Positions 32,613 to 44,987 of a DNA stretch of 47,859 bases are shown piece after piece. The DNA lies in assembly GCA_021777285.1 (NCBI GenBank), contig JAJYDR010000007.1, positions 1 through 47,859 of the forward strand. The letters run 5' to 3'. The stretch's first letter is position 1, and each line of letters opens with the position of its first letter. The position numbers and the translations under genes are program-made. Source of the DNA: Actinomycetes bacterium (GTDB lineage: Bacteria; Actinomycetota; Acidimicrobiia; Acidimicrobiales; RAAP-2). Under the pieces are notes generated by a model. It searched no databases and was not told the DNA's origin. It saw nothing but the letters and a program-made list of their open reading frames with translations.

Positions 32613-33634
32613 CACAACCTCTCTATCAGTCGTTGCGTGAGAGCCGCCGTGTCTCCGGCGGTACCGTCGCGCTCAAAGTCTGCCACTGCGCGAGCGATGC
32701 GCCGCGCGGCGTCGAGTTCACCGAGGTGCTCGAGCATCAAACCAGCTGAAGAAATCGCCGCCAACGGGTTTGCGGCACCGGTCCCAACTATGTCGTGTGC
32801 GGCGCCGTGCACGGGTTCGAAGAGCGACGCGCCGGTGCGCGCCGGGTTCAAGTTGGCGCTCGCGGCGAAGCCAATCCCGCCACTCACCGCCCCCGCCAGG
32901 TCCGAGAGGATGTCACCGAACAGGTTGTCGGTGACGATTACCCCGTAGCGAGCCGGGTCCTCCACCAGATAGATGCACGCGGCGTCGACGTGGTTGTAGT
33001 CGACACTGACCGTGGGGAACTCCGCCTTCACCTCGTTGACGACCCTCGACCACAGGTTCCCGGCGTAGGTGAGCACGTTGGTCTTGTGCACGAGGGTCAG
33101 TCGCGGGCGCTCCAGCGCGGCCGCGCGCTCGAAGGCGTAGCGCACGCATCGTTCGACCCCGAAACGGGTGTTCACCGAGCCCTGGGTCGCCACCTCGTGG
33201 GCCGTGCCGTACCGCAGGACGCCGCCCTCACCGGCGTAGGGTCCCTCGGTGTTCTCGCGCACGATCGCGAAGTCGAGGCCCTCGGCCAGTGAGCCGGGCA
33301 CGCCGTGAAAAGGACGGTAGTTGATATAGAGGTCGAGCCCGAAGCGCAGGCGAAGTAAGAGGCCGCGCTCTAAGACGCCGCCGGGAATTCGCGTGTCGCC
33401 GATTGCCGGGCCGACCGCACCGAGCAAGATGGCGTCGTACCCTCGCAGCGCCTCGAGCGTCTCGTCGTCGAGGACAAAGCCGTCGCGCAGGTACCGCGCC
33501 GCACCGAGGTCGAAGTCCGTCGTGGCGAGAGCGACGCCCACTGCCTCGACGACTGTCAGCGCGGCCTGGGTCACCTCGGGCCCGATACCGTCTCCCCCGA
33601 TGACCGCCACCCGATATGGCTCGTTCGTCGCCAC
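32612..33634 (-). CDS. leuB: 3-isopropylmalate dehydrogenase
   Basis: NAD-dependent decarboxylating dehydrogenase, about 340 residues, third step of leucine synthesis. Motifs: [16 protein letters not shown] for nucleotide binding start, [27 protein letters not shown], and the signature [23 protein letters not shown] 33634 is chosen because GGGAGG lies five bases upstream; GTG 33640 directly adjoins the SD. In the actinobacterial manner it is apart from leuCD and pairs with ilvE instead. Confidence 0.9.
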   Translation of the reverse strand: MATNEPYRVAVIGGDGIGPEVTQAALTVVEAVGVALATTDFDLGAARYLRDGFVLDDETLEALRGYDAILLGAVGPAIGDTRIPGGVLERGLLLRLRFGLDLYINYRPFHGVPGSLAEGLDFAIVRENTEGPYAGEGGVLRYGTAHEVATQGSVNTRFGVERCVRYAFERAAALERPRLTLVHKTNVLTYAGNLWSRVVNEVKAEFPTVSVDYNHVDAACIYLVEDPARYGVIVTDNLFGDILSDLAGAVSGGIGFAASANLNPARTGASLFEPVHGAAHDIVGTGAANPLAAISSAGLMLEHLGELDAARRIARAVADFERDGTAGDTAALTQRLIERL

Positions 33635-33749
33635 GCCCACCTCCCTGATCCCCCCAGTCTGCTTGGCCCGCCCTCAACGAGGCAAACCCGATCGATGATC
33701 AAAGAACGCGACCACTAGAGTCAATGTCCTACCCAGGAGATGACACCTC

Positions 33750-34226
33750 ATGGCTGGCGAAATCCACCGGATAACCAAAGAGACACTGGACAAGCTCCGT
33801 GACGAATATCACCACCTGACCACGGTCGGGCGTACCGAGATCGCGCGGGTCATCGAGGCCGCCCGGCTGCTCGGCGACCTCTCGGAGAACGGCGACTACC
33901 ACGCCGCGAAGGACGAACAGGGCAAGATGGAGGCCCGCATCCGCCAGATCGACACGGTGATCAGGAATCATGAGTTAGTCGAGCGCGACGCGACCACCGG
34001 CGTCGTCCAGCACGCCACGATCGTGAGCGTCGTCTACGACGGCGATGCCGATGACGACGCCCAAGAGTTCTTCATCGGATCGATCGAGGAGAAGCCCGAA
34101 GGGGCGCTCGTCGCGTCGCCGACCTCACCGCTCGGCTCGGCCCTGCTCGGTCACGCCGTGGGCGACGAGGTGGAGTACGAGGCGCCGTCGGGCACGTTGC
34201 GCGTGCGGATCATCGGGCTGCGCTGA
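33750..34226 (+). CDS. greA: Transcription elongation factor GreA
   Basis: Binds the RNA polymerase secondary channel and stimulates cleavage of backtracked RNA. 158 residues, usual size. N-terminal coiled coil with the acidic tip [17 protein letters not shown], holding the Asp/Glu that coordinate Mg2+; C-terminal FKBP-like domain with [24 protein letters not shown] 33750 is preceded by AGGAG with a long spacer, and a TAGAGT -10 box lies at 33714-33719. leuC starts one base after its stop, so greA heads a greA-leuC-leuD transcript. Confidence 0.92.
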   Translation: MAGEIHRITKETLDKLRDEYHHLTTVGRTEIARVIEAARLLGDLSENGDYHAAKDEQGKMEARIRQIDTVIRNHELVERDATTGVVQHATIVSVVYDGDADDDAQEFFIGSIEEKPEGALVASPTSPLGSALLGHAVGDEVEYEAPSGTLRVRIIGLR

Positions 34227-34227
34227 C

Positions 34228-35631
34228 GTGGCCGGACGGACCCTCTTCGAGAAGATCTGGGACGAGCACGTCGTCGCCAGCCCGGCCGGCGAGCCGACAC
34301 TGCTCTATATCGACCTGCACCTGATCCACGAGGTCACCAGCCCGCAGGCCTTCGACGGGTTACGTCTGAATCACCGCCCGGTGCGCCGACCCGATCGAAC
34401 ACTCGCCACCGCCGACCACAACGTGCCCACCGACCCACTCTCGACGCCGGTGCAAGACCCCATCTCGCGGCGCCAACTCGAAGCACTCGACGAGAACTGC
34501 CGCGAGTTCGGCGTGACCCTCTTTGCGCGGGGCCACGAGAACCAGGGCATCGTCCACGTCATCGGTCCCGAGTTGGGCGTCACCCAGCCCGGCATGACCA
34601 TCGTCTGCGGCGACTCGCACACTTCCACGCACGGCGCCTTCGGCGCACTCGCCTTCGGTATCGGCACCAGCGAAGTCGAGCACGTCCTCGCCACGCAGAC
34701 CCTCCCCCAGCAGCGGCCCAAGACAATGGCGGTCACCGTCGACGGCACCCTGCCCGAAGGCGTGAGTGCGAAGGACCTCGTCCTCGCGATCGTCGCACGA
34801 CTCGGCACCGGCGGCGGTGCCGGCTACGTCATCGAGTACCGCGGCAGCGCCATCGCCGCGCTCTCGATGGAGGGCCGCATGACCGTGTGCAACATGAGCA
34901 TCGAGGCCGGCGCCCGAGCCGGTCTCGTCGCGGTCGACGAGACCACGATCGAGTACCTGCGTCACCGCCCGACCATCGCGACCGGTGACGCCTTCGAGGT
35001 CCTCGCGGACCGGTGGCGCCAGTTCACGAGCGATCCCGACGCCGTGTTCGACGCCGAGATCACGCTCGACGCCAGCCAGCTCGTTCCCTACGTGACCTGG
35101 GGCACCAACCCCGCCCAAGTCGTCGCCCTCGACGGCGCCGTGCCGTCACCCAACGACTTCGAAGACCCGGACCAGCGCGAGGCGACGGCGCGGTCCCTCG
35201 CCTACATGGACTTGACCCCGGGCACCTTGATGCGTGACATCGCCGTGGACGTCGTCTTCATCGGATCCTGCACGAACTCGCGTATCGAGGACCTGCGCGC
35301 CGCGGCCCGTGTCGCCGAGGGCCATCACGTCGCTGCCGGCGTGCGAGCCCTCGTGGTACCCGGCTCGCACCGCATCAAGGCGCAGGCGGAGGCCGAGGGA
35401 CTCGACCGCGTCTTCCTCGAAGCCGGTTTCGAGTGGCGCGAGCCGGGGTGCTCGATGTGTCTCGGCATGAATCCCGACCAGTTGAAGCCGGGCCAGCGCA
35501 GCGCCTCGACGTCGAATCGAAACTTCGAGGGCCGTCAGGGCCGGGGTGGACGGACCCACCTGGTGTCACCGTCCGTCGCCGCGGCGACCGCACTCGCCGG
35601 TCACTTCGACGTACCGGCGGTGACACGATGA
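34228..35631 (+). CDS. leuC: 3-isopropylmalate dehydratase, large subunit
   Basis: Aconitase-family [4Fe-4S] enzyme, with LeuD isomerises 2- to 3-isopropylmalate. About 467 residues. Motifs: [46 protein letters not shown], and the three cluster cysteines in [14 protein letters not shown] and [10 protein letters not shown]. The start is GTG 34228, one base after greA's stop, giving the normal N-terminus ([15 protein letters not shown]). Stop overlaps leuD by ATGA. Confidence 0.93.
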   Translation: MAGRTLFEKIWDEHVVASPAGEPTLLYIDLHLIHEVTSPQAFDGLRLNHRPVRRPDRTLATADHNVPTDPLSTPVQDPISRRQLEALDENCREFGVTLFARGHENQGIVHVIGPELGVTQPGMTIVCGDSHTSTHGAFGALAFGIGTSEVEHVLATQTLPQQRPKTMAVTVDGTLPEGVSAKDLVLAIVARLGTGGGAGYVIEYRGSAIAALSMEGRMTVCNMSIEAGARAGLVAVDETTIEYLRHRPTIATGDAFEVLADRWRQFTSDPDAVFDAEITLDASQLVPYVTWGTNPAQVVALDGAVPSPNDFEDPDQREATARSLAYMDLTPGTLMRDIAVDVVFIGSCTNSRIEDLRAAARVAEGHHVAAGVRALVVPGSHRIKAQAEAEGLDRVFLEAGFEWREPGCSMCLGMNPDQLKPGQRSASTSNRNFEGRQGRGGRTHLVSPSVAAATALAGHFDVPAVTR

Positions 35632-36248
35632 AGGCCGTCCGACTCATCGAGGGCCGTGGGGTCCCGCTCGGACGCTCCGACGTGGACACCGACCAGATCA
35701 TCCCGTCGGGCTGGTTGAAGCGCGTCGAACGCACGGGGTTCGGACGCGGACTATTCAGCGAGTGGCGTGACGACCCCCAGTTCGTCCTCAACCAGTCGAC
35801 CTACCAGGGCGCCACGATCCTGCTCGCGGGACCGAGGTTCGGCATTGGGTCTTCGCGCGAACACGCCGTCTGGGCGCTCATGGACTACGGCTTCCAGGCC
35901 GTCATCGCACCGTCCTTCGGCGACATCTTCCGCAACAACTCGAGCAAACAGGGACTGGTCATCGTCCAGCTCGGCGTCGAGGACGTCGAGGAGCTCGCGG
36001 CGATGGTGACGCGCGACCCGTCACTCCTGCTCGTCATCGACGTCGAGCAACTGCGCGTCGAAGTCCCCGCCCAGGGCTGGCACCGCACCTTCGTGCTCGA
36101 CCCGATGACCCGCGAACGACTCCTCAACGGTTGGGACGACATCGGTCTCACCCTGCGCCACGTCGCTGACATCGACCGCTACGAGGCCGTGTCCGCCGCG
36201 CCGACGCTGGCTGGTCGATTCGACCACGACGGCCACATCGTGGCCTGA
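35628..36248 (+). CDS. leuD: 3-isopropylmalate dehydratase, small subunit
   Basis: Swivelling domain partner of LeuC, about 206 residues. Motifs: [39 protein letters not shown], and [20 protein letters not shown] 35628 overlaps the leuC stop by ATGA, giving equal synthesis. The asparaginase gene starts 13 bases after the stop. Confidence 0.93.
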   Translation: MKAVRLIEGRGVPLGRSDVDTDQIIPSGWLKRVERTGFGRGLFSEWRDDPQFVLNQSTYQGATILLAGPRFGIGSSREHAVWALMDYGFQAVIAPSFGDIFRNNSSKQGLVIVQLGVEDVEELAAMVTRDPSLLLVIDVEQLRVEVPAQGWHRTFVLDPMTRERLLNGWDDIGLTLRHVADIDRYEAVSAAPTLAGRFDHDGHIVA

Positions 36249-36261
36249 TACGAGACTCGCC

Positions 36262-37308
36262 GTGTCACCACAGTCGCACACACCCGCCGAGCACACTCGA
36301 AGCCGCGTGGTGCTCTACACCCTCGGAGGAACGATCGCCTCCGCTGACGTTGACGGCACGGGTGGCGTGCGGCCGAGCCTCGATGGTGCAGCGTTGCTCG
36401 GTCTCGCGTCCGACGCGCTCGGTGACCTCGAGATTGAGGTGGTCGGCGTGCGACAGGTAGCGTCGGGTGAACTCACGATCGAGGACGCCGTCGAGCTCAG
36501 CCACCGGATCGCCCACGACCTCGAGCGCGGATTCGTCGGCGCCGTCGTCACCCAGGGCACGGACACGATCGAGGAGTTCGCTTTCGCCTTGGACCTGCTG
36601 AACGCGAGTGAGGCACCAATCGTGGTCACCGGGGCCATGCGCCATCCCGGCGAGCTCAGCGCCGACGGACCAGCCAACCTCGCCGCGGCGATCCGGGTCG
36701 CGAGCGATCCGACGATGCGCGGACTCGGGGTGCTCGTGGTCATGAACGACGAGGTCCACGCGGCTCGATTCGTACGCAAGTCCGATTCGGCGAGCCTCGC
36801 CGCATTCACGTCGTGGGCGACGGGCCCGGTCGCTCGGATCCTCGAGGGCCGCACCCGGCGCTACGTCAGCCCACCGCGTCTCGCCCGCGTCCTCGAGCCC
36901 GTTCGGCCCGGCACCGCGGTGCCCGCGGTAGCCCTCGCGACCTGCGCCCTCGGCGTCGACGCGCGCCTGGTCGGCCACCTCGTTGATCTCGGTTACGCCG
37001 GCCTCGTGATCGAGGGCTTCGGCGGCGGCCACGTGCCGGCCCGGCTCGTCGAACCGTTGATGGCCCTCGCCGCGACGATGCCCGTCGTGCTCGCGTCACG
37101 AACCGGCGCCGGTGACGTTCTCGCGTCGACCTACGGCTACGTGGGGTCCGAACGTGACCTGTTGGGGCGTGGCTTGATCAGTGCCGGCTTCCTCGATGGA
37201 CGAAAGGCTCGAGTGCTCCTCAGTCTGCTGCTCGCCTCTGGGGCGACGACGGACCAGACCGCGACGGCATTCGCGCGCCTGCACCGTTCGGCGACGGGAC
37301 TCGCGTAA
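36262..37308 (+). CDS. L-asparaginase (type I/II family)
   Basis: Hydrolyses asparagine to aspartate and ammonia. About 348 residues. First catalytic Thr in LYTLGGTIAS, second in VTQGTDTIEEFA; GAMRHPGELSADGPANLAAAI is typical. No signal peptide, so cytosolic. GTG 36262 is the likely start, 13 bases after leuD; no clear Shine-Dalgarno, so translation may depend on read-through from leuD. It begins a run of nitrogen-related genes ending with ACC deaminase. Confidence 0.87.
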   Translation: MSPQSHTPAEHTRSRVVLYTLGGTIASADVDGTGGVRPSLDGAALLGLASDALGDLEIEVVGVRQVASGELTIEDAVELSHRIAHDLERGFVGAVVTQGTDTIEEFAFALDLLNASEAPIVVTGAMRHPGELSADGPANLAAAIRVASDPTMRGLGVLVVMNDEVHAARFVRKSDSASLAAFTSWATGPVARILEGRTRRYVSPPRLARVLEPVRPGTAVPAVALATCALGVDARLVGHLVDLGYAGLVIEGFGGGHVPARLVEPLMALAATMPVVLASRTGAGDVLASTYGYVGSERDLLGRGLISAGFLDGRKARVLLSLLLASGATTDQTATAFARLHRSATGLA

Positions 37309-37354
37309 CGCGCCTCGTCGTCCTACGCTCTCGGTAGCACTGACGAGGAGCGAC

Positions 37355-38728
37355 ATGGTTCCATTCCCCTACGCCGAGCAGTACCCGGTCAACCGGGCCC
37401 TCCCCGAGGAGGGTACGCGCCGCACCGACGTGCTCGCGGTCCTCGAGGACCTCGCTACGCGCGAAGACCGGACCTGGGAGACGGGCCAGTGCTCGGGCAC
37501 GATGTACTGCGGGGACCACGAGCACTACGACTTCTTGAACACAGCCTTCTCGTACTTCTCACACGTCAACACCCTGCAGCGCGACATGTGTCCGAGCGCC
37601 ACCAAGTTCGAGGCTGAGATTATCGCGATGACCCTCGACCTGCTCGGCGCGGGCGGTCACGACGACCCGGCCGGCCTGGTGACCTCAGGTGGTTCGGCGT
37701 CCATCGCCCACGCCGTGCTCGCCTATCGCGAGGCGAATGCGGCGACGGTCGAGCGACCCAACATGATCAAGCCCGAGACGGCTCACCCGGCCTTCGACAA
37801 GGCCGGCCACCTCTTCGGCGTCGAGATGCGCGTGGCTCCCGTCGACCCCCGCAGCGCCCAGGTCGACCTCGACTGGGTGCGCGACCACGTCGATTCGAAC
37901 ACCGTCGCGCTCGTGGGCTCCGCGTGCAACTACGGCTACGGCATCATCGACCCGATCGTCGAACTCGGCGAGCTCGCCCTCGAACGAGGGATCGGGCTCC
38001 ACGTCGACGGCTGTCTCGGCGGCTTCATCCTGCCCTTTGGTCGAGAACTGGGCTACGTCGACGCGCCCTTTGACCTCTCGGTACCGGGGGTGACCACAAT
38101 GTCGGCCGACACCCACAAGTACGGCTACGCCCTGAAGGGCACGAGCGTGCTGTGCTTCGCCGACCGGGCGCTGCGTAATAGCCAGTACTTCTACCAACCC
38201 GACTGGTCGGGCGGCAAGTACTGCTCCCCGGGAATGGACGGGTCGCGGTCGGGCGGTCTGCTCGCCGCGACCTGGGCAGCGATGGTCCAGCTCGGGCGCT
38301 CCGGCTACCGCGAGTACGCCCGACGCATCTTCGAGACATCGGCTGCGATGCAGGCGGCCGTTCGCGCCCACGACAGCCTCTCGATCATCGGGTCACCGAG
38401 CTTCCTCTTCTCCTTCACCGCGACGGACTACGACGTCTACCACGTCAACGACTTCCTTCGCCTGCGGGGCTGGCGACTCAACGGCCAGCAGTACCCCAAC
38501 GCCCTCCACATGGCCGTCACCCGACCCCAGACGCAACCGGGCGTGCTCGAGCGCTGGGAGACCGACCTCGCCGACGCCGTCGCCTACGCCGAGGCCCACG
38601 CGAACGCTCCCGCGCAGTCCGGAGCGATCTACGGCGGTGTCGCCGGAGGCCCGTCGGCCGAGTCCGACGACCTCATCCGGTTCTTCATGGCCGACATGAT
38701 GGACCAGCAGCAGTCGATCCCCGACTAG
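37355..38728 (+). CDS. PLP-dependent lyase of the sphingosine-1-phosphate lyase / group II decarboxylase type
   Basis: About 457 residues, fold-type I PLP enzyme. PLP lysine in SADTHKYGYALKGTSV; other motifs are GLVTSGGSASIAHAVLAYRE, LHVDGCLGGFILPF and GMDGSRSGGLLAATWAAMV, closer to sphinganine-1-phosphate aldolase than to glutamate decarboxylase. No membrane anchor, unlike eukaryotic S1P lyase. Substrate unknown; phosphorylated amino alcohols or amino acids are candidates. ATG 37355 follows GAGGAG by four bases. The FGGY kinase starts two bases after its stop. Confidence 0.82.
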   Translation: MVPFPYAEQYPVNRALPEEGTRRTDVLAVLEDLATREDRTWETGQCSGTMYCGDHEHYDFLNTAFSYFSHVNTLQRDMCPSATKFEAEIIAMTLDLLGAGGHDDPAGLVTSGGSASIAHAVLAYREANAATVERPNMIKPETAHPAFDKAGHLFGVEMRVAPVDPRSAQVDLDWVRDHVDSNTVALVGSACNYGYGIIDPIVELGELALERGIGLHVDGCLGGFILPFGRELGYVDAPFDLSVPGVTTMSADTHKYGYALKGTSVLCFADRALRNSQYFYQPDWSGGKYCSPGMDGSRSGGLLAATWAAMVQLGRSGYREYARRIFETSAAMQAAVRAHDSLSIIGSPSFLFSFTATDYDVYHVNDFLRLRGWRLNGQQYPNALHMAVTRPQTQPGVLERWETDLADAVAYAEAHANAPAQSGAIYGGVAGGPSAESDDLIRFFMADMMDQQQSIPD

Positions 38729-38730
38729 CC

Positions 38731-40263
38731 GTGGACCTCGACCTCTACCTCGTGATCGACCTGGGCACCGGTGGGCCCAAGGTGGGGCTCGTGGACTCGA
38801 GCGGAACGCTCCTAGACCACGTCGTCTCCTCAGTGACCACGACGTTCGCCGATGATGGTGCGGCCACTCAGGACGCGAACGAGTGGTGGACCCTCATACT
38901 GCGCGACGCCGGGCGACTACTAAAAGAACCCGGCCGCGCCCGCCGCGTACGCGCCATCGGGGTGACCGGCCAGTACGGGTCCACCGTGCCGGTCGACGAG
39001 AACGGACTACCGACCGGTCCCTGTCTCACCTGGATGGACACCCGCGGCGGCCCCTGGAGCAAGCGCGCCGTGGGCGGACCGCTCCAGGGTTACAACCCGC
39101 GCGTCGCGCTCTCCTTCATCCGCCGCAGCGGCGGTGCACCCTCGACGGCCGGCGCCGACCCCGTCGGCCAGATCCTCTACCTCGAGCACGAGCAGCCCGG
39201 AATCGTCGCGAAGTCGCGCTGGTACCTCGAGCCCGTGGACTACCTCACCATGCGCCTCACTGGGGTCGCGTCCGCGACGCACGCATCACGTCTCGCCATG
39301 TGGATGACCGACAACCGACACCTGACCCGGTACCGCTACGACCCCGTACTCCTCGACCTCGTGGGCCTGAGCGACACACGCCTCGCCCCTCTCGTCCCCT
39401 TCGGTTCGTGTGTCGGGACCCTCCGACCCGAGGTCGCCGCGCAACTCGGCCTCGCGCCGGAAACCGCCGTCGCCACCGGCATCCCCGACCTGCACGCCGC
39501 GACGATCGGTTCGGGTGCCACCGGGCTCTACGACACGCACCTGGCGCTGTCGACGACGTCGTGGATCAGCTGTCCGGTGCCGATGAAGAAGACCGACATC
39601 CTCCATTCGATCGCCTCGGTACCGGGTCTCGACAACGACCACTACCTCGTGATCAACAATCAAGAGACCGGTGCGCGGGCCCTCGCGTGGCTGCGCGACG
39701 CGCTGGCGGGCCCCGGTACGCCCGCGACCGTCGATGAGCTGACGGCCCTCGCCGCGACCTCGCCGGCCGGAGCCAACGGTGCGCGCTTCACGCCCTGGCT
39801 CGCCGGCGAGCGCTCGCCCGTCGACGACAAGGGCGCGCGCGGCGGCTTCTCGAACCTGTCGGTCACGACAACGACGGCCGACCTCGTACGCGCCGTGCTC
39901 GAAGGGGTCGCCGCCAACAGCGCGTGGCTCTTCGCCGCGGTCGAGCGCTTCACCGGCCGTCACCTCGAGCCGGTACGCCTCGTCGGCGGCGGTGCCCAGT
40001 CGACCCTGTGGTGCCAGATCTACGCCTCCACGCTCAAGCGCCCGGTCATCCAGGTGGCCGATCCGCTAACCGCCCAACTTCGCGGCGTCGCCCACGTCGC
40101 GGCGAGCGCCGTCGGCGACGCGGCACTCGCCGAGGCACCCCAACCGCGCCCGGGTCGGGTCTTCGAACCCGACCCCAACGACCGCACGACCTACGACGAC
40201 GTCGCCCGGGACCTGCCACGACGCTTTGCACTCGAACGCCGGTGGCGTCGCTCGTCTCGATGA
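38731..40263 (+). CDS. FGGY-family sugar kinase (xylulokinase-like)
   Basis: 510 residues of the actin-like FGGY kinase fold. N-terminal phosphate motif [18 protein letters not shown], catalytic-base region [18 protein letters not shown] part [20 protein letters not shown] and [17 protein letters not shown]. It phosphorylates a sugar or polyol; xylulose is a default guess. Starts with GTG 38731 immediately after the PLP lyase stop, without a Shine-Dalgarno, so probably coupled. The pairing kinase plus S1P-lyase-like enzyme could act in sequence (phosphorylate, then cleave), which is inference. Confidence 0.82.
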   Translation: MDLDLYLVIDLGTGGPKVGLVDSSGTLLDHVVSSVTTTFADDGAATQDANEWWTLILRDAGRLLKEPGRARRVRAIGVTGQYGSTVPVDENGLPTGPCLTWMDTRGGPWSKRAVGGPLQGYNPRVALSFIRRSGGAPSTAGADPVGQILYLEHEQPGIVAKSRWYLEPVDYLTMRLTGVASATHASRLAMWMTDNRHLTRYRYDPVLLDLVGLSDTRLAPLVPFGSCVGTLRPEVAAQLGLAPETAVATGIPDLHAATIGSGATGLYDTHLALSTTSWISCPVPMKKTDILHSIASVPGLDNDHYLVINNQETGARALAWLRDALAGPGTPATVDELTALAATSPAGANGARFTPWLAGERSPVDDKGARGGFSNLSVTTTTADLVRAVLEGVAANSAWLFAAVERFTGRHLEPVRLVGGGAQSTLWCQIYASTLKRPVIQVADPLTAQLRGVAHVAASAVGDAALAEAPQPRPGRVFEPDPNDRTTYDDVARDLPRRFALERRWRRSSR

Positions 40264-40310
40264 CCGGTGTCGGATATGGTCGAGGCAACGTCGCTTCAGG
40301 GAGGAGGACC

Positions 40311-41321
40311 ATGTCCCTCGATCAGTTTGCCCGGTACCCGCTCCGCTTCGGCCCGTCACCGATCCACCGACTCGACCGACTCAGCGAGTATCTGGGTGGA
40401 GCCACCGTTTGGGCCAAACGCGAGGACGTGAACTCAGGTCTCGCCTTCGGCGGGAACAAGGTCCGAAAGCTCGAGTACCTCGTCGCCGACGCACTCGCCC
40501 AGGGCTGTGACACGCTGGTCTCGATCGGCGGGGTCCAGTCCAACCACACCCGCCAGGTCGCCGCCGCGGCCGCGGCCGTTGGCATGAAGTGCGTACTCAT
40601 CCAAGAGAGTTGGGTCGACTGGCCCGACGTCACCTACGACCGGGTCGGCAACATCCTGCTCAGTCGACTCATGGGCGCCGACGTGCGGCTGGTGGACGCG
40701 AACTTCGGCATTGGCTTCAAGACCAGTTGGGAGCGGGCCATCGCCGAGCTCGAGGCCGCGGGCCAGCGCCCCTACGCCATCCCCGCCGGTGCCTCCGACC
40801 ACCGTCTCGGAGGGCTCGGCTTCGCGGGCTGGGCGCTCGAGGTCGAACAGCAGGAACGCGAACTCGGGGTCGCCTTCGACTACGTGATCGTCTGTTCCGT
40901 GACCGGATCGACCCAGGCGGGCATGATCGCCGGCTTCGCGGTCAATGACCTGCCCCGCAAGGTGATCGGCATCGACGCCTCGGCCAAGCCCAAGGAGACA
41001 TGGGACCAAGTCGCGCGGATCGCGCGCGCGACGGCCGCCCTGATCGGTGTCGAGCGCCCGATCCTTGACGAGGAGATCATCCTGGACGACCGCTACCACG
41101 CCGGTACCTACGGCATCCCCGACGAGCGTACGGTCCACGCGATCAAGTTGGGTGCCTCGCTCGAGGCCATGATCACCGATCCGGTCTACGAGGGCAAATC
41201 GCTCGCCGGACTCATCGACCTCGTCCAGCGCCACGAGCTCGAACCCGACGCCAACGTCCTCTTCGCCCACCTCGGCGGGCAACCGGCGATCAACGGTTAC
41301 GCGAGCCTCTTCAGTCAGTAG
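40311..41321 (+). CDS. acdS: 1-aminocyclopropane-1-carboxylate deaminase
   Basis: PLP enzyme opening ACC to 2-oxobutyrate and ammonia; in soil bacteria it lowers plant ethylene. 336 residues, close to the family length. PLP lysine in [12 protein letters not shown]; also [46 protein letters not shown] and [19 protein letters not shown], typical of true AcdS. D-cysteine desulfhydrase is the close alternative, separated only by biochemistry. ATG 40311 follows GGAGGAGG. Its 3' end overlaps the convergent PQ-loop gene by seven bases. Confidence 0.83.
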   Translation: MSLDQFARYPLRFGPSPIHRLDRLSEYLGGATVWAKREDVNSGLAFGGNKVRKLEYLVADALAQGCDTLVSIGGVQSNHTRQVAAAAAAVGMKCVLIQESWVDWPDVTYDRVGNILLSRLMGADVRLVDANFGIGFKTSWERAIAELEAAGQRPYAIPAGASDHRLGGLGFAGWALEVEQQERELGVAFDYVIVCSVTGSTQAGMIAGFAVNDLPRKVIGIDASAKPKETWDQVARIARATAALIGVERPILDEEIILDDRYHAGTYGIPDERTVHAIKLGASLEAMITDPVYEGKSLAGLIDLVQRHELEPDANVLFAHLGGQPAINGYASLFSQ

Positions 41322-41935
41322 GCGAAGACCTCGTCGCGAACGATCGTGCGACGCGCCTGACGGTGACGCCACGCGGCCAAGGTCGCAATCGTGAGGTTCG
41401 CCAGACCTGCGGCGCTCGTCGCGACGAGGGCGGCCCAGAGGTGGTCGCCGTCGTAGTACGTGACCCACAGGATCGACCCCACTGCGCCGAGCGTCCAGGA
41501 CGCCGTAGACACCCCCGACGCGTCGGCTTCGCGAACGAGCTCGAGCAGCTGGGGACCTCGGGTCAGTACCATCGCCACGCCGATGCCGTAGACACCGGCC
41601 GACCAGCCACCGATCACCGCTGGCATCAGGCACGTCGTTGCGAACAACGCCATGGACCACCCCACCGTTCGCCAGGCGCGCCACGGGGCCAACCGGAAGA
41701 GGATCGCCGCCTGAAGCGGCAACACGACGAGGCTGCCGAGGACGACCGGCCACGACCCAGCGGCCAGACCGTAGGCGATCCAGAACCCGCCCATCATGGT
41801 GAAGAGCGACCACGTTGCGAGCGAGACGCCCTCGATGCCCTCGTGGCTCACGCGCCGCCACTGCGCCACGGTGCTAACGAGACTCGCGCCGACGGCCAGC
41901 CAGCCGAAGGCGGCCGTCAGCGCGTGGGGGTTCAC
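41315..41935 (-). CDS. PQ-loop / SWEET-like membrane protein
   Basis: About 206 residues with seven hydrophobic helices arranged as two triple-helix repeats joined by a linker helix: repeat 1 about residues 5-80, repeat 2 about 115-190. Each repeat has a PQ-loop-like stretch: [19 protein letters not shown] and [18 protein letters not shown]. Proteins of this fold move sugars or amino acids or act as receptors; the substrate is not known. GTG 41935 has a TACGCT -10 box six bases upstream, so leaderless. Convergent with acdS. Confidence 0.75.
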   Translation of the reverse strand: MNPHALTAAFGWLAVGASLVSTVAQWRRVSHEGIEGVSLATWSLFTMMGGFWIAYGLAAGSWPVVLGSLVVLPLQAAILFRLAPWRAWRTVGWSMALFATTCLMPAVIGGWSAGVYGIGVAMVLTRGPQLLELVREADASGVSTASWTLGAVGSILWVTYYDGDHLWAALVATSAAGLANLTIATLAAWRHRQARRTIVRDEVFAY

Positions 41936-41941
41936 CTAACT

Positions 41942-41947
41942 AGCGTA
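41942..41947 (-). promoter_or_regulatory. -10 box of a leaderless transcript
   Basis: TACGCT on the minus strand, six bases before the GTG at 41935. Confidence 0.45.
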
Positions 41948-41960
41948 ACGGTCAACCACC

Positions 41961-43718
<1,758 letters not shown>

Positions 43719-43757
43719 CTATTGCAGCAGCAGCTCGACGTTGATAGATGCGCTCAC
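43719..43757 (-). CDS. leuL: leuA leader peptide
   Basis: Twelve codons from GTG 43757 to TAG, reading VSASINVELLLQ, with three successive CTG leucine codons just before the end. Ribosomes stalling there when Leu-tRNA is short should prevent the terminator from forming. A TAGACT -10 box (43769-43764) ends six bases upstream, so the peptide is probably translated from a leaderless mRNA, as known for actinobacterial leader peptides. Confidence 0.82.
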   Translation of the reverse strand: MSASINVELLLQ

Positions 43758-43763
43758 CGGCCC

Positions 43764-43769
43764 AGTCTA
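43764..43769 (-). promoter_or_regulatory. -10 box of the leuL-leuA transcript
   Basis: TAGACT on the minus strand, six bases before the leader-peptide GTG. Confidence 0.55.
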
Positions 43770-43806
43770 CCGGTTCGGTCCCCCGTGTCCACCGTTCCGC
43801 CTCGGC

Positions 43807-43812
43807 TATCCT
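43807..43812 (+). promoter_or_regulatory. -10 box of a leaderless transcript
   Basis: TATCCT, seven bases before GTG 43820. It is divergent from the leuA promoter about 40 bases away. Confidence 0.45.
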
Positions 43813-43819
43813 CAGGTCC

Positions 43820-43972
43820 GTGAGCGTGATTCGGGCATTCATCAAACTCGCGGTGCTCGTCGCCCTCTTGGGACTCGTCGCCGCCGTCATCGCAGTGGTC
43901 TCTCGCGGCCGCAACGCCCAACCCGTCTCCTTTGACGAGTGGCCGACGGTTCCGCGCAAACCCGTAGCCTGA
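43820..43972 (+). CDS. Small single-span membrane protein
   Basis: About 50 residues: a short N-terminus, one hydrophobic helix (LAVLVALLGLVAAVIAVV, about 10-27), and a polar tail ending FDEWPTVPRKPVA. No family recognised. The start is GTG 43820, supported by the TATCCT box seven bases upstream (leaderless). The aldo/keto reductase follows 21 bases later, so they may be cotranscribed. Such FDEWPxVPxKP tails look conserved by composition, but homologues would need a search. Confidence 0.6.
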   Translation: MSVIRAFIKLAVLVALLGLVAAVIAVVSRGRNAQPVSFDEWPTVPRKPVA

Positions 43973-43993
43973 TCAACAACGCAAAGGAGCACC

Positions 43994-44974
43994 ATGGCAA
44001 CCATGCAGTATCGCCGTCTCGGACGTTCGGGCTTGAAGGTCAGCGTCCTGTCCTTCGGGAGCTGGGTCACGTTCGCGAACCAGGACCAGATCGAAACCGC
44101 CCAGCAAGCGGCCGAGTGCCTCAGCGCCGCGAAGGACGCCGGGGTCAACTTCTTTGACAACGCCGAGGCCTATTCGGCGGGTGAGTCCGAGCGGGTCATG
44201 GGCGCGGCCTTCAGCGAACTGGGTTGGCAACGCCACGAGTACGTGGTCTCCACCAAGCTCTTCTGGGGTCTGCACGACATTCCCAATATGAAGAACACGC
44301 TCAATCGCAAGTACCTGGCCCAGGCGATCGACGGGTCACTCGAGCGCTTCGGCCTGGACTTCGTTGACCTCGTGTTCTGTCACCGCCCCGACCCCAAGAC
44401 GCCCATCGAGGAGACCGTGTGGGCGATGAGCGACATGATCACCCAGGGCAAGGCGCTTTACTGGGGCACCTCAGAGTGGAACGCCGACGACATTCGCGCC
44501 GCCTACGACATCGCCGACCGCCACCACCTCCACAAGCCCGTCGTCGAACAGCCTCAGTACAACATCCTCTGGCGCGACCGCGTCGAGAAGGAGTACCGGC
44601 GCCTGTATGAGGACATCGGGCTCGGCACCACGATCTGGTCGCCACTCTCGTCGGGCCTCTTGACCGGCAAGTACCTGAACGGCGTACCCGAAGGGTCGCG
44701 TGCGACCCTGCCCGGTTACGAATGGCTACGCGGCATGCTGACTGACCCGGCACGCAACAAGAAGGTCGCCGACCTGAAGGTCATCGCCGACGAACTCGGC
44801 ATCTCGCTCACCCAGCTGTCCCTCGCCTGGTGCGCGAAGAACCCCAACGTGTCGACGGTCATCACGGGCGCGTCATCGGCCGCCCAGGTCCGCGAGAACA
44901 TGACCGCACTCGATGCGATCGACTTGCTCACCGACGAGGTGATGGAGCGGATCGACCTGATCAGCCTGTTCTAG
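43994..44974 (+). CDS. Aldo/keto reductase (potassium-channel beta-subunit type)
   Basis: NADPH-dependent reductase, 326 residues, TIM barrel. Catalytic tetrad: Asp and Tyr in [14 protein letters not shown], Lys in STKLFWG, His in FCHRPDP. The order and [16 protein letters not shown] match the KvBeta/YghZ-like branch, which reduces aldehydes such as methylglyoxal. ATG 43994 follows AAAGGAG by five bases. Convergent with serA, 13 bases between stops. Confidence 0.87.
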   Translation: MATMQYRRLGRSGLKVSVLSFGSWVTFANQDQIETAQQAAECLSAAKDAGVNFFDNAEAYSAGESERVMGAAFSELGWQRHEYVVSTKLFWGLHDIPNMKNTLNRKYLAQAIDGSLERFGLDFVDLVFCHRPDPKTPIEETVWAMSDMITQGKALYWGTSEWNADDIRAAYDIADRHHLHKPVVEQPQYNILWRDRVEKEYRRLYEDIGLGTTIWSPLSSGLLTGKYLNGVPEGSRATLPGYEWLRGMLTDPARNKKVADLKVIADELGISLTQLSLAWCAKNPNVSTVITGASSAAQVRENMTALDAIDLLTDEVMERIDLISLF

Positions 44975-44987
44975 GGCCCCAAGGCCC

